Below are positions 1 through 9,753 of a stretch of DNA of 64,000 nucleotides, one piece after another. The notes under the pieces were generated by a model. That model worked only from the letters and a program-made list of their open reading frames with translations, had not been told where the DNA came from and made no database searches. This stretch comes from Benincasa hispida (taxonomy: Eukaryota; Streptophyta; Magnoliopsida; Cucurbitales; Cucurbitaceae), in the NCBI RefSeq assembly GCF_009727055.1, contig NC_052349.1, positions 36,989,982 through 37,053,981 on the forward strand, in the 5' to 3' direction. The stretch's first letter is position 1. Every line of letters begins with the position of its first letter. Position numbers and translations under genes: made by a program.

Positions 1-331
1 ACTCTTCAATTCGGTAACATTGTTGGAGCCGCTAATCTCTGAGATCTAAAAATGGAGGGTTATACTTACAGAATTACTAAATGTTAGTAAGTTATTGACT
101 GAAAGCGGTGGCTAAATGACTATAAGAATATGAGTTATTCTGAAAATATTATTTAGTCAATAAGTCTTGCTTGAGTGAAGGAGTATTTGACTGCCCCTCA
201 GTAGCACTTATTCTGACTCACTATAGTATCGTTGCAAACAAAATAATGAAATTTGGGTACATTATTACTTTGCTAAAATTTGATTAGGTTTAGAAGCAAT
301 TCGCAAATTAGAATTTGTTTATAATTTCAGC

Positions 332-654
332 ATGTTGAATTCTTCAAATTTACTCGCTTCCGATACTTTTAACAGTAAATCAACATGGAAATCAAATATA
401 TTAGCAGTTGATGATTTAGACTATGTTTTAACAGAGGAATGTCCTCTATCTCCCAATTCTGCTACTTACCAAAAAGCACAACAAAGTAAATATAATTTAC
501 TTGTCATTGAGACGTGCTTGGTGGAAAATGTTAACCTAGATAATGGATTCATGAGCTGCTAGTCATATCTGTACTTTTATTTAGGAAACTAGTTCATGGA
601 GACAACTTAAAAAAGGCGAAGCAACCTTTAAAGTAGGGACGGGGAGGTTGTTTA
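332..654 (+). pseudogene. Copia gag start joined to protease region (gag core absent)
   Basis: The first 76 codons start MLNSSNLLAS and reach the sequence KYNLLVIETCLVEN, which in full copia elements lies after the zinc knuckle just before the protease. The roughly 200-residue gag core and zinc knuckle that normally separate these parts are not present. A stop follows at 560-562, and the remaining protease-region sequence resembles 55040-55150 of element E. The frame ends where the LTR at 655 begins. It is non-functional as it stands. The same gag-less layout in element E suggests inheritance from a shared deleted progenitor rather than independent decay. Confidence 0.65.
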
Positions 655-1138
655 TGTTAGGTTTTATGTCCTAAAACTCGTGGTTTGTAAACAATAAAAC
701 TTATTCTGAAAATTCAATAAGTTGTTATTGAATATGTTGCTTATTAGAAATCCAATAAACCTAAAAGTCCTTTGACTATTACATGAGTACTTGATTTTTA
801 TGTGGAGACATAAAAGTGGACTAGGTTCGAGTAAATAGTCAAAAATGATCTATAGTATATGGATAAGGTTGGGTGCCTTATTCTGGTAATACTATTGGAT
901 GCGGCCTACTTTGTAGTTGCTACAAAGAGTTGTAAACTGCTACAAACGAAGTGATCCTAATTCGTTCATGTTGGGACATGAGGAGTGGGGATGTCCTGTG
1001 CAAATGAGTTTTGTGCAAGATTGGACAACGAAACTAGTCACTCTTACTTTATAACGTTATTTACTACTGACTATTTCAAATTGATGACCTAGGTAACTTG
1101 ACCTTAATCCTGAGCTAACTATGAACTTCTGTTTGTTC

Positions 1139-1251
1139 GGATTATCCTTTGATCTGCAAACGGTGAGAGTAGACCCTGTCTCTTATACACATCTAGATGT
1201 GTATAAGAGACAGGGGATTATCCTTTGATCTGCAAACGGTGAGAGTAGACC
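1139..1251. repeat. 37-bp direct duplication around the adapter junction
   Basis: A 37-bp stretch starting GGATTATCCTTTGATC occurs at 1139-1175 and again, without change, at 1215-1251, on either side of the mosaic-end palindrome. The related LTR at about 50.5 kb has it once. Removing 76 bp restores a continuous LTR. This is consistent with a mate-pair read wrongly merged into the assembly. Confidence 0.85.
1176..1213. other. Nextera/Tn5 mosaic-end junction (probable library artefact)
   Basis: Positions 1176-1194 read CTGTCTCTTATACACATCT, the 19-bp Tn5 mosaic end used in Nextera kits. Positions 1195-1213 are its exact reverse complement, giving a perfect 38-bp palindrome. This arrangement is the circularisation junction of Nextera mate-pair libraries. 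It interrupts LTR sequence that is continuous in the related copy near 50.5 kb. Confidence 0.95.
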
Positions 1252-1826
1252 AATTGCCTCTGCTCAATAAGCTTACCATTTTGGGGATAAGACCGGATGA
1301 ATAGCTGAGAACATAGGGTGCAAGACGAAATTCACTCCTATCCGATTAGGGTTAGTAGAGAGGTTATTCCCTTCAAGTGCTGATTCTTGGTCTTGAACAA
1401 GAGGCCTCACCTTCACATTGGCCCGAGAAGAACTCGATTTGTTGATTGGATCACAAATCAATTTTTCATTAGAGGATCAGTGAGACTTGAGAAACAAGAG
1501 GTAATTTCGGGGGTAAAATAGAGATTTGACCCAACCGTTATTACGAACAACTTGTAAAGGGTTAACTAACTAATCATGGTTATATCGAGTGGACATAATA
1601 TATCTACATCGAGGGGAGTTCAACTATGGGCTTTAGTGGAGTGACCTATTAGTTAACGAATGGGGGTTAATTCGGTCTAATGAGTTTAGCCAATTAATCA
1701 CAGACCGTTGGAGCCCATGATCTGTAGGTCCGCGAGGTCCCTCTACTAGCTCATAAATGGATTAGCTCTAGGGTAGCATGATAAGTTAATTTGAAACGTT
1801 TAAATTAGAATAAAACAGAATTAGAG

Positions 1827-2568
1827 AGTGTGTCAAAAACATCTTACGAGTTATGAAGAGAATATGGTTCGTTCTATGATAAGTTATGCTCAGTTGACAA
1901 GTTCCATTTGGGGTTACGCAGTAGAGATTGTGGTGTATATATTGAACATGGTTCCCTTGAAAAGTGTTTTAGAAACACTTTACGAGTTATGAAGAGGAAG
2001 CAAAGGTAGTTTACGTCACTTCAGGATTTAGGGATGCCTAGTACATTTGTTGGCGCAAAATCCAAAAAAAGTTGGAACGCCGTTAAAAAATATGCTTATT
2101 TGTAGGCTATCCGAAAGAGACAAGAGGTGGTTTCTTTTATGATCCCCAGGAAGATAAAATATTTGTGTCAATAAATGCAACGTTCCTGGAGGAAGACCAC
2201 ATAAAAAATCATCAACCTCGCAGTAAGCTAGTATTAAGTGAAATAACCAGAGAAACTACAGATAGATCAACAAGAGTTTTTGATCGAGCAAGTCCTTCAA
2301 CAAGAGTTGTTGATGGAACTGGTTCTTCACATCCTTCTCAAGAGTTGAGAATGCCTTAATGTAGTGGGTGGGTTTTGCAACAACCTGACCGGTATATAGG
2401 TTTAACTGAAACTCAGGTTGTCATACCTGATGATGGCTTAAAGGATCCATTGACTTTTAAATAAGTAATAGGTGATGTGGATAAATTAGTTTGTTTGGTT
2501 CTCTATGTTGATGATATTCTACTCATTGGGAATGAAGTAGAATTTCTTGCTGACATTAAGACATGGCT
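1827..2568 (+). pseudogene. Copia integrase C-terminus and reverse transcriptase fragment
   Basis: The sequence encodes pieces like MVRSMISYAQL and YILNMVP (integrase C-terminal core), NATFLEEDHIKNHQPRSKL (spacer before reverse transcriptase) and, near 2500-2560, LYVDDILLIGN with the catalytic aspartates. Most of the reverse transcriptase between the spacer and the YVDD motif is deleted, and several stops and frame changes are present. A short stretch ending 'cttacgagttatgaagag' occurs at about 1841-1859 and again near 1979-1996, a local duplication. It is the pol remnant of copy A and matches element E (55.9-56.7 kb) closely. Confidence 0.75.
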
Positions 2569-3120
2569 TGTCACACCCCCTCCCTAGCCTTAGCTTAAGA
2601 CTTAGAAGAGAGCATGAAGACATACTAGTACCATTTTAAGACAATATTTTTATTATTTAACATTTCCCCCTTTATCTAATAAAAGCGTTAACATGTTTAC
2701 AATAACCATCTAGATTTCATACATGTAGCTAAATTTTCCTATAATTTTCTATTTCATGATCCGAGCCGTGCCTTGAGAAATTACCAAGTCTTGGCGTTTT
2801 GGTGCCTTTTAAAATAACTTTACAACCCCCTTTCTACCACTATGCTTGTGCAACCCGGATTTCCATTTTTCCTACTTAAGCAGGTGATTAAGAGATAAAC
2901 TAGTTGAAACTTAAATCTTATGTTAAAGTGAAGGAAATTTCTAAGTGTTGAATAGATTTTCTTTGAGTAGCTTTGAGTTAAGATTTAGTTGATGAAAATT
3001 GACTAAGTATTAGACTAGGTATTGCTATGCATTGGTCATAAGATCTTGGAGAGATTATTTGGGCCAAGGGAGAAGTTTAAGTGGGAGTGACACATACCTT
3101 AGAGGTTAGACCAACGCATT

Positions 3121-3300
3121 AGGCTGGATGGATGCATTGGATGCATTGGATGATGGATGCGTTGGATGCATTGGATGATGGATGTGTTGGATGTGTTAGA
3201 TGCGTTGGATATTGGATGCATTGGATACGTTGGATTCGTTGGATGATGGATGTGTTGGATGCGTTGGATGATGGATGCGTTGGATGCGTTGGTGAAGGAA
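3121..3300 (+). repeat. 9-bp minisatellite (TTGGATGCG-type)
   Basis: Repeats of the type TTGGATGCR alternate with GATGATGGATG units over about 180 bp. Open frames on both strands arise from the repeat because its units are multiples of three. They are not genes. Confidence 0.85.
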
Positions 3301-3349
3301 GGAAAATGGAAGTGATGCGTTGGAAGGTTGGATGCCACAAGGGTAGGTG

Positions 3350-3830
3350 AGGACACGGGCAAGGCATACGACATGCGTCGAACGTTCATGCACAGCGCAC
3401 AGCCCATGCATCGAGTAGGCCAAGCACTGCCAAATTCCCAGCCATGTGTCAAGCAGGCTCGGCCAAACGCCTAGCCATGCGTCGAAGTGCCCTGGCCAAA
3501 CTGCCAAGCGATGCGTCGATGCCATACACCGAGTGCCCCTACCCATGTGTCGAGCGGCCAACCTATGCAGCGAGCGCCCTGTCGAACGGCCATGCCTATG
3601 TGTCGAAGCATCAATGCGACCGAGCACGCCCATGCGGCCGAGCAAGCCTGCGAGCGATGGCCAACGCCTATGTAGCATGCTCATGCGTCGAGCGGCTAGT
3701 GCCTATGCCAAGCACATGCGCCCATGCCGAGCAAGCCTTGCAGTGGTACCTAGTGAGCTATGCGTCGAGGATGAGCGGCCACCCTATGCGTTGGTGATGG
3801 CTGGCTCTTGCGATGGCTAAGTTGGATTGT
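3350..3830 (+). repeat. GC-rich degenerate repeat inside the long LTR
   Basis: This stretch is much richer in G+C than its surroundings and repeats variants of ATGCGTCGAGCGGCCAA with spacing of a few tens of bases. Overlapping open frames in several phases reflect low stop-codon density. The corresponding part of the minus-strand copy (about 25480-26130) is also repetitive but has a different motif, so this internal region evolves fast. Confidence 0.6.
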
Positions 3831-4067
3831 GCTGATAGTGGGTGAGATCACGTAGAAAACGTCATCAAACCACGTGTCTTCTTGGGAGGAAGCCTTAAGC
3901 CTTAAGAATTTGAGGTGGTTACATCAGATTGGAAGCTCATGCGTTGGCTACATAGGAGAAGGACACTTAGATTGCACTGATTCAAGATTGCTTTGATGGT
4001 GTAAGGAAGAGACACTTGGTCATGCGGCCAAGTAGGAGGTGTAGGCCATGGAGCAATCTTGGACGCC

Positions 4068-4075
4068 TATAAATA
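4068..4075 (+). promoter_or_regulatory. TATA box of the long LTR
   Basis: TATAAATA lies inside CGCCTATAAATAGAGCC, a typical plant LTR promoter. The minus-strand copy has the equivalent TATTTATA at 25139-25146. Confidence 0.6.
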
Positions 4076-5416
4076 GAGCCAAGGACTTCAGATAAAAACT
4101 CAAATTCTCTTTAAAGGACATAAAAGAGAGTGTGTGAGGACTAAGTGGGAGAAGACCATGTGTTGGTAGCAAGACCATGTGTTGGTCAAGAAGTTTCAAG
4201 AGGGGAGATGTTGTCGGGCATAAAAGACAGGAAGTGGCATCAACTTGTGTTTGGAGTGATTCCAAAGCCATCTAAAATCTATGAGAGTATCGTTTTCATG
4301 GTGGGGCTGCTGGAGAAGAAGCTCTAAGGAATCGGGCTGGAAACTGAGAAAAAGACAGAAGGGTCAAGCTGTCGGTTAAGCTGGGCCGGTATTGATCTTT
4401 TGAAGATTCCGGCTAAACCACGAGGAGTTATGAGCTAAGATTTTATGGTAAGATTCCCGAGACATTTCATAACATGTTTGCAGAGGCAAGTATCTTAAAA
4501 TAAGGTTTGGAACTATGAGTAATCTAAGCTGATATTTGAATCTGGAATTTAGGGTTCAAAAAGGGAAACGAAGCAAACCTACGGAACTTTGGAAAGGAAA
4601 GTTCCTAACCAACCAAGGTGAGTGGTTATTTTGTGTTGTATTGTTGATATGATTTCTATATATAGGTAAATATATATAGGGGATAATATTAAACTAGCAT
4701 GATCAGGGATATATGTTTATCTGATTACTATGCTTGTTGAGATATTGCTTGTATGTTTGTTTTGGAAACTAAAATTGTACCTGGGATACATAGTTAACAT
4801 GCTTGAAAAGGGTACTTGGCGAGAAAATATAGTCGACTTCGGTCGGCGGGAAATGATATTCAATGTCGACCAGCGGGAAATATAGTCAAGTTACCTAAGC
4901 ATAGCTAGCGGAAAAATAGTCGATGTGCACATTGGCGGGATAATAGGGTATAGGGAAAGTTTCCACAGGAATTACTGGGGATGTTTTTATTATATGATAA
5001 CCAGTGGTCAAGCTAGGGATTGATTGTTTTAACTAGCGGTCGAGTGAAGGATTGTCTAGCAGTTTGGTTGGAAAATAATATTGAACTTGTGGTAATATTC
5101 TTGTTGACTATGCATTGTTTTCCCAAAAGTATATTTCTGTTGACAAAGTTATTTGTTTATCTAAAGGCACCACTCACTGGCCTTTATAGCTCATGTTTTC
5201 CATGTTTTATGTTTTACCCCCCCCCCAAGTAGTAAAAGGTGAGAAGTTCCAGCATGCTGCTATGGTCATGGTCTGCCATAAGTCATAGTTACACTTCCGG
5301 AGGGTTTTACAGTTGTTGTTGTAAACTTTCTAGTTAAGTCTTGGAGTTGTATAAACTTTACATTGTTGTAAAATAAAATGGGCCTACCTAATCAGTTGAT
5401 TGTTGAATTTGTTCAT

Positions 5417-5427
5417 TGGTATCAGAG
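5417..5427 (+). other. Primer-site-like TGGTATCAGAG inside the LTR end
   Basis: The 11 bases match the tRNA-iMet primer-binding consensus of plant retrotransposons but lie 108 bp before the GGGGTGTGACA end. Either the LTR really ends near 5415 and the rest is internal sequence, or the match is incidental. Confidence 0.35.
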
Positions 5428-5535
5428 TTATTTCCGCAAGAATTATTAGTCAGTAAGGGTCAACAAAAGGGTTGATAACTGCTGCAGTCATGCCCTTTCC
5501 TAGGCTAAGAGGGTAATCTGAGGTGGGGTGTGACA

Positions 5536-5885
5536 ATGCTTCTGCTGCGCCACTCTGATATAGCTTTCTTAATTTAGCCAACAGTACTTTTCCTAGCCTC
5601 ATGACTAGTTTTTAAACCAACCTAACTATAAATAACTTTTCTATCTCAAAATTTAATTGAGAATGACTTAATTCGTTCTTACCTTCCTTGGCAGATCTTT
5701 AGGTAGCGTTGTGAGTTCCAGCTCGGGTTGTCTACTAGGTCTACCACTTATGCTATTCCTCTAGTCTAACTTTGATTAATTCCCTGGTTTCTTTTAAACC
5801 TATGGAATCTACTTTACCACACAACCTTCAGGTTTTCCTGAATTCAAACCTTAGGTTTCCCAAAAACTTATGCTCTAATACCAAC
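5536..5885 (-). other. Probable internal fragment of a minus-strand retroelement
   Basis: No gene is visible. At 5872-5885 the sequence GCTCTAATACCAAC is the reverse complement of a tRNA-iMet primer site with one C-to-T change, and TGTCA follows as the edge of a minus-strand LTR would. A weaker CTCTGATA match lies near 5572. This suggests a remnant of a minus-strand element between two LTR pieces. Confidence 0.35.
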
Positions 5886-6475
5886 TTGTCAAGGATATTG
5901 TCGACATATGCACATTCGGTGGGCTATGAGGGTACTGAAACTGTTTCCACATCTTTCATATCGGGGAATTTACGGGAATACCAGAGGAAATACATGATCA
6001 TGCCAGGGAATCCAGCTAATAGGCTGGGGAAGTTACATTTTATTATGTGATAATTGTTTGATTGTGAAATTGTTTGCCCAAGAAGGAATTTCAAAAATCA
6101 AATCTATTTTTCTTATAAAAGGCACCACTCACTGGGCTTCTTGAAGCTCATTCTTTTCTTCTATGTTTTCCTTCCTAGGTAGCTTAAGAGAGGAGTTCCA
6201 GGGTGCCGCTAAGGTCAAGGTCTGCCACACCACAACCACACTTTCATATTTAAGTTGTTGTTGTAAACATTTGTAGTTAAGTTTGGGAGTTGTATAAACG
6301 TTATACTGTTTGTAATAAAATAAGTTTAGCCAAACATTTGTTGCTTATTTACTTGGCTTTAAGTTTAGGGAGCAAAATAGGTTCAGATGAGCAGTAGGTA
6401 TCACAAAAGAATGGTATCTGTCGTCCTCAAGCCTCTTGTTGGGTTCGAGAGGAGAGCTCGGGATGGGGTGTGACA
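5886..6475 (+). repeat. 3' part of a long LTR (second copy)
   Basis: It parallels 5160-5535: a CACCACTCACTGG segment, a stretch on GTCTGCCA, repeated TTGTTGTTGTAAAC, TTGGGAGTTGTATAAAC and the terminal GGGGTGTGACA. The 5' portion is missing. Copia gag sequence follows immediately at 6476. Confidence 0.65.
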
Positions 6476-6744
6476 AGAAGCATGAAACCATGGTCATAAC
6501 TCATGAGATCACGGATTCATTGAGGGAGATGTTTGACAATTGTCCAACAACTCCGACATGACGCTCCTAAATTCATTTTTAATGCCCGTATGAAAGTGGG
6601 GGCATCTGTTTGAGAACATGTTGTGAACATGATGTTCTACTTTAATGTAGTTGAGATGAATTAGTCTGTCATTGACAAAGCCAATGAAGTTAGCTTCATC
6701 CTAAAGACTGTACTTGAGAGTTTCCTTAGTTCCCTGGTAACGCT
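6476..6744 (+). pseudogene. Copia element C, gag N-terminal fragment
   Basis: Translation with frame changes gives KHETMV-THEI-DSLREMFD and VREHVVNMMFYFNVVEMN, the UBN2-type gag region of plant copia elements, then VIDKANEVSFILKTVLESF. It stops at ctggtaacgct where a minus-strand LTR begins. The gag resumes at 27689 with the same acgct followed by codons for MNKLDYNLTTF. Stops are frequent, so it is long dead. The 5' end is cut by the LTR piece ending at 6475. Confidence 0.75.
6740..6744 (+). repeat. Target-site duplication, left copy (acgct)
   Basis: ACGCT here and at 27689-27693 flanks the 20.9-kb nested stack. Both copies sit in copia gag sequence that reads continuously when the stack is removed. 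Confidence 0.75.
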
Positions 6745-7073
6745 TGAAGGGAAACTAGTGACGGTATCATGGCAAAAGCGGGGATTGATCCCATTTTTTA
6801 TTTTTATAGAATTTCAGAAATTACAAAACACAAAAAATTATGCATTAATAAATCTAAATTTATAGCATACATTTAAGGGAAATTGGGCAAGAAACATACA
6901 TACTCTTGAAGCCAATTTCTTCATGAATTCCCTTAAACGAATCTCGAACCTCTTCGATCTTCAAATGGTAGACACCACCTTATAATTAATATTCAAATCA
7001 TATCCGAATCACATTCAAATATTTAATTCCTCTAAACTATTTATGGTATTTAATATAAATCATATTTATATAG
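6745..7073 (-). repeat. Minus-strand copia LTR, 3' end segment
   Basis: On the minus strand it ends GTTTCCCTTCA directly at the acgct duplication, a standard LTR 3' end. It is AT-rich and stops where the long-LTR fragment begins around 7074. Confidence 0.55.
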
Positions 7074-8130
7074 TCACACGCCCCAAGCCCGCTTCCTGAG
7101 CCCGAGGAGAAGCGTGAAGGACTGGAGATACCACCCTTTTGTGATACCTACTGCCCAACTGAACCTTTTTACTCTCATAAAACTTTAAGCCAAAGATATA
7201 AACAACAATTATTTGATTAAGCTCATTTTATTACAATAGTACAACCTTTATACAACTCTTAGGCTTAACTACAAAGTTTACAACAACTTTAAAAACCCCG
7301 AAAGTGTGACTGTGGCTGTGGCAGACCTTTGACTTTAGCAGCACCTTGGAATTTCTCACCTTTCGCTACCTGGGAAAAAAAATGAGAAGAAAAGAATGAG
7401 CTTCAAGAAACTCAGTGAGTGGTAAGCCACTTCTTAGAGTTGAAATTATTTCAACTCATAAAAATGAAGGATCTCATATCTAAGAGTTCCATGAGCGCAT
7501 TCGGATTGCTCCGATCTCACAGTGACCGAAATACAATAATATACATTCAACACATACAGTTATGCAATAATTAACGGCATGCTAAGAACAAAATAAATAA
7601 CAAGGGAAAGAGTACCATACCAGTTGAAGAAAATCTTCAATCTTCGGCCCTTAAAGCAGTGGAACCCTCCAAGCGATCTATCAACGTCTAGCGACAACGT
7701 CAATGACAACAGCACGAAAAACCGCACGAACACGAACGTCGTGGGGATGATACCACCACTAAAGAGCCCCTGGTATTCTCGGAGTGAAAACCCAAATGGT
7801 GGTCTTTGGTGAATTTGGTAGAGGAAGGAAGAAACACGAATCATGTAGGCGATAAGCAAGTGGGAGGGGAAAAACGCTATCGCATAGAAGACTGCTTATC
7901 GTTTAAGAGAAGCTACACGATCGTGTAGGATTTGCTGAACGATCGTTTAGGAAAAGGTATATGATCGTTTAGCTAAATCGGCACACTATACATTCGTTTG
8001 AAGAAGCTATGCAATCGTGTGGTCGACAGTGTGCGATCGTTTAGGTGCGAGGTAGATGATCGATTAAGCTAAGAGGAGCTATCGTATAGTCTCTTGAATC
8101 TTTAAGCGATCGCTTAGAATTCTACCAACA
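7074..8130 (-). repeat. Minus-strand fragment of the long LTR family
   Basis: Read on the minus strand, 7074-7450 matches the 3' end of the long LTR: tail on GGGGCGTGTGAC, GGAGTTGTATAAAGG, TTGTAAACTTTG, and the CACTCACTGAG segment. Its right part (about 7870-8110) is dense in CGATCG/TTTAG motifs. The right boundary is approximate, and it is not clear whether the CGATCG part belongs to this LTR or to the surrounding copia LTR. Confidence 0.5.
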
Positions 8131-9201
8131 CGCGCCTGCTTTCTTTTTCTTTGGGATGACGAATCAAAATGAAATTATTTCATTTTTCTTTCATCGGTTA
8201 CAATAACCGACGTTGCCCTACTAACCCACGTCCAAACGTGATAATTGGCTTAATTATGATATAATTAACCAATTAATTAATTAATAAATATAATCATATT
8301 ATATTTTTATCCTATAGTTTGATATCACATATCTACTATAGTATTTTCTCCTCTACTTGATATAAATTATATTTATATCTAATTTCCTCCAAAATAATGT
8401 ATCTCATACATTTGGCCAATTATATCATATATAATTAATCAGTCCAATTATATCATATATAATCGAACTTCCTCTTGTTAATTTGAACATTTCAAATTAA
8501 CCTAAATACTGGTTCTCGACTTTATCCAAGCTATGCAGAGGACCTAATGGACCTGTGGCTCGAAGCTTCAATGGAACTTTAATAGCTAACTAAACTCTTT
8601 AGCCACAAGATCCACCATCCGTTAACTGTCAGGCATTCCACTAAAGACCAACAACTGAACTCTTCTTACCACAGATATATTTCTGTGTCCATCGGATATA
8701 ACCAATCATGAGTACGATGACCCTTCACAGATGCTCGTAAGTACAGCTGAGCCAAATTACCGTTTTGCCCCTGTAGTTACATCTCATTCCTTAAGTACCA
8801 CTGATTCCTCTAATGAACAATACAACATAGTCCAACTATTTGTGAACGCCATGTCGTTCAAGCCCCGGAATTAGCTCTTAAGGGAGTTATCTATCTACTT
8901 ACCCCTATCTCGAGGAAGGAGTGAATTCCATCTTGTGCGGCTGAGTTCCCAGCTCCCAAATCAGACGAATCCCCAAAATGGTAAGTTTGAATCGGCGATC
9001 TGGCCACTTGCACCCATACAAATCAAAGGATCTCCCACAATGGCAGAAGTTCCCAACTCACTCAGGATTGAGGTCATGTTACCTATGGTCATCCTAGTGA
9101 AGTGAAGTCTCTGTCATGAACGGTGTTATATAACGAGACGTTAACACTTCGTGGTCAGGTCTTATACAAACTCTTTGTATAGGACGCTCCCACTAGTTGT
9201 C
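8131..9201 (-). repeat. Minus-strand copia LTR, middle part
   Basis: The segment 8520-9190 (minus strand) aligns with the copia LTRs at 26700-27390 (minus) and 46080-46900 (plus): shared landmarks include the ATTGGTTATAT, GTGAAGGGTCAT and TTAGTGGAGT stretches. It is broken at 9201 by the Athila element and continues at 22168. Confidence 0.7.
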
Positions 9202-9536
9202 TGATAACTTGTAGAAATACAAGTTATTTATACTATTTAATTTAGATATTGCGGCCAAAAGGAAGAAAAGTTGCGTTGATAGTATGGAAATTGGCTAAGA
9301 AATGCGAGAATTATAAATTATCATCAATACACCAACTGATGCCATTGCGATGGCAAAATAGAATGTTTCAAGTATGTTTTGTAGGAAATCAAGTCACCGC
9401 ATGCATTCATGGCTCAAAAAAATGAACAACGCATCTACGTCGCATAACATCCATCAATCAATAATGAAGAGACGATCAACGCAATGACGGTGCATGCGAC
9501 AATCGATCAAGAGCTTTGTGATCAACACAATTTCAA

Positions 9537-9546
9537 CCGCATGCGG
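9537..9546. repeat. 10-bp palindrome CCGCATGCGG upstream of the LTR TATA box
   Basis: The palindrome lies about 200 bp before the TATA box. It is intact in LTR3 (20570-20579) and has one change in LTR2 (CTGCATGCGG, about 18732-18741). A further CCGCATG lies nearby in each. This is a possible protein-binding site, by inference only. Confidence 0.4.
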
Positions 9547-9745
9547 TAATAAAAAATAATACCACATGTGGGCAAACGATCGAAGATGTAAAGAGCAACG
9601 CAATTGCGGAGGATTCTGACACAGTTGACCGTTGTGCATTATTGACGGGATTGATTGCGTAACAGAAGGAATATTCACTCCACCATTTCAGGAACTGCCT
9701 TAACAATAAAGTGGAGACCACACCGCAAAGAGTCAGAGCTTCGCA

Positions 9746-9753
9746 TATAAATA
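9746..9753 (+). promoter_or_regulatory. TATA box of Athila LTR1
   Basis: TATAAATA in GCATATAAATAGCTTC. The same box occurs at 18951-18958 in LTR2 and 20786-20793 in LTR3, so the promoter core is kept in all three copies. Confidence 0.65.

Larger units (their letters stand above)
655..1826 (+). repeat. Truncated copia LTR (same family as 23380 and 50016)
   Basis: It begins TGTTAGGTTTTATGTCC, one base away from the LTR starts at 23380 and 50016, and follows them down to the 'gataagttaatttgaaa' stretch. The 3' part of the LTR is missing, and a copia integrase fragment follows. It contains the adapter-like insertion at 1176-1213 and a 37-bp direct duplication, neither of which is present in the related LTRs. 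Confidence 0.8.
1..2568 (+). mobile_element. Decayed Ty1/copia element (copy A), interrupted by an LTR
   Basis: The order is leader (1-331), the start of a gag-like frame running into the protease region (332-654), a truncated LTR of a related copia family (655 to about 1826), then integrase C-terminal and reverse transcriptase fragments (about 1827-2568). The leader matches the leaders of the copies near 41.7 kb and 54.5 kb. Roughly 0.9 kb of pol between protease and integrase C-terminus is missing compared with the copy at 54.8-56.9 kb. The right edge is cut by the long LTR-like sequence that starts at 2569. Confidence 0.8.
2569..5535 (+). repeat. Long LTR-like sequence (probable Ty3/gypsy solo LTR)
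   Basis: It begins TGTCACACCCC and ends GGGGTGTGACA, an 11-bp perfect inverted pair with the TG...CA ends expected of an LTR. It carries a TATA box at 4068-4075. Related sequence recurs at 5886-6475 (3' part, plus strand), 7074-8130 (minus strand), and 22494-23379 with 25049-26540 (minus strand, split). No clear 5-bp target duplication was found: flanks are tggct and atgct. A DNA transposon with 11-bp inverted ends is an alternative, but the TATA box and polyadenylation-like 3' part favour an LTR. Confidence 0.6.

Noticed and set aside
1176..1213. Genuine Tn5 or other bacterial transposon insertion
   Set aside because: Only the 19-bp mosaic ends are present, head to head with nothing between them and no 9-bp duplication. 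This matches a library junction, not a transposon.
3099..3820. Several overlapping open frames on both strands
   Set aside because: They come from a minisatellite and a GC-rich repeat with few stops, with no protein-like composition or domain.
7560..7859. 99-codon minus-strand frame
   Set aside because: Falls in a minus-strand LTR fragment and is overlapped by a plus-strand frame; no domain recognised.
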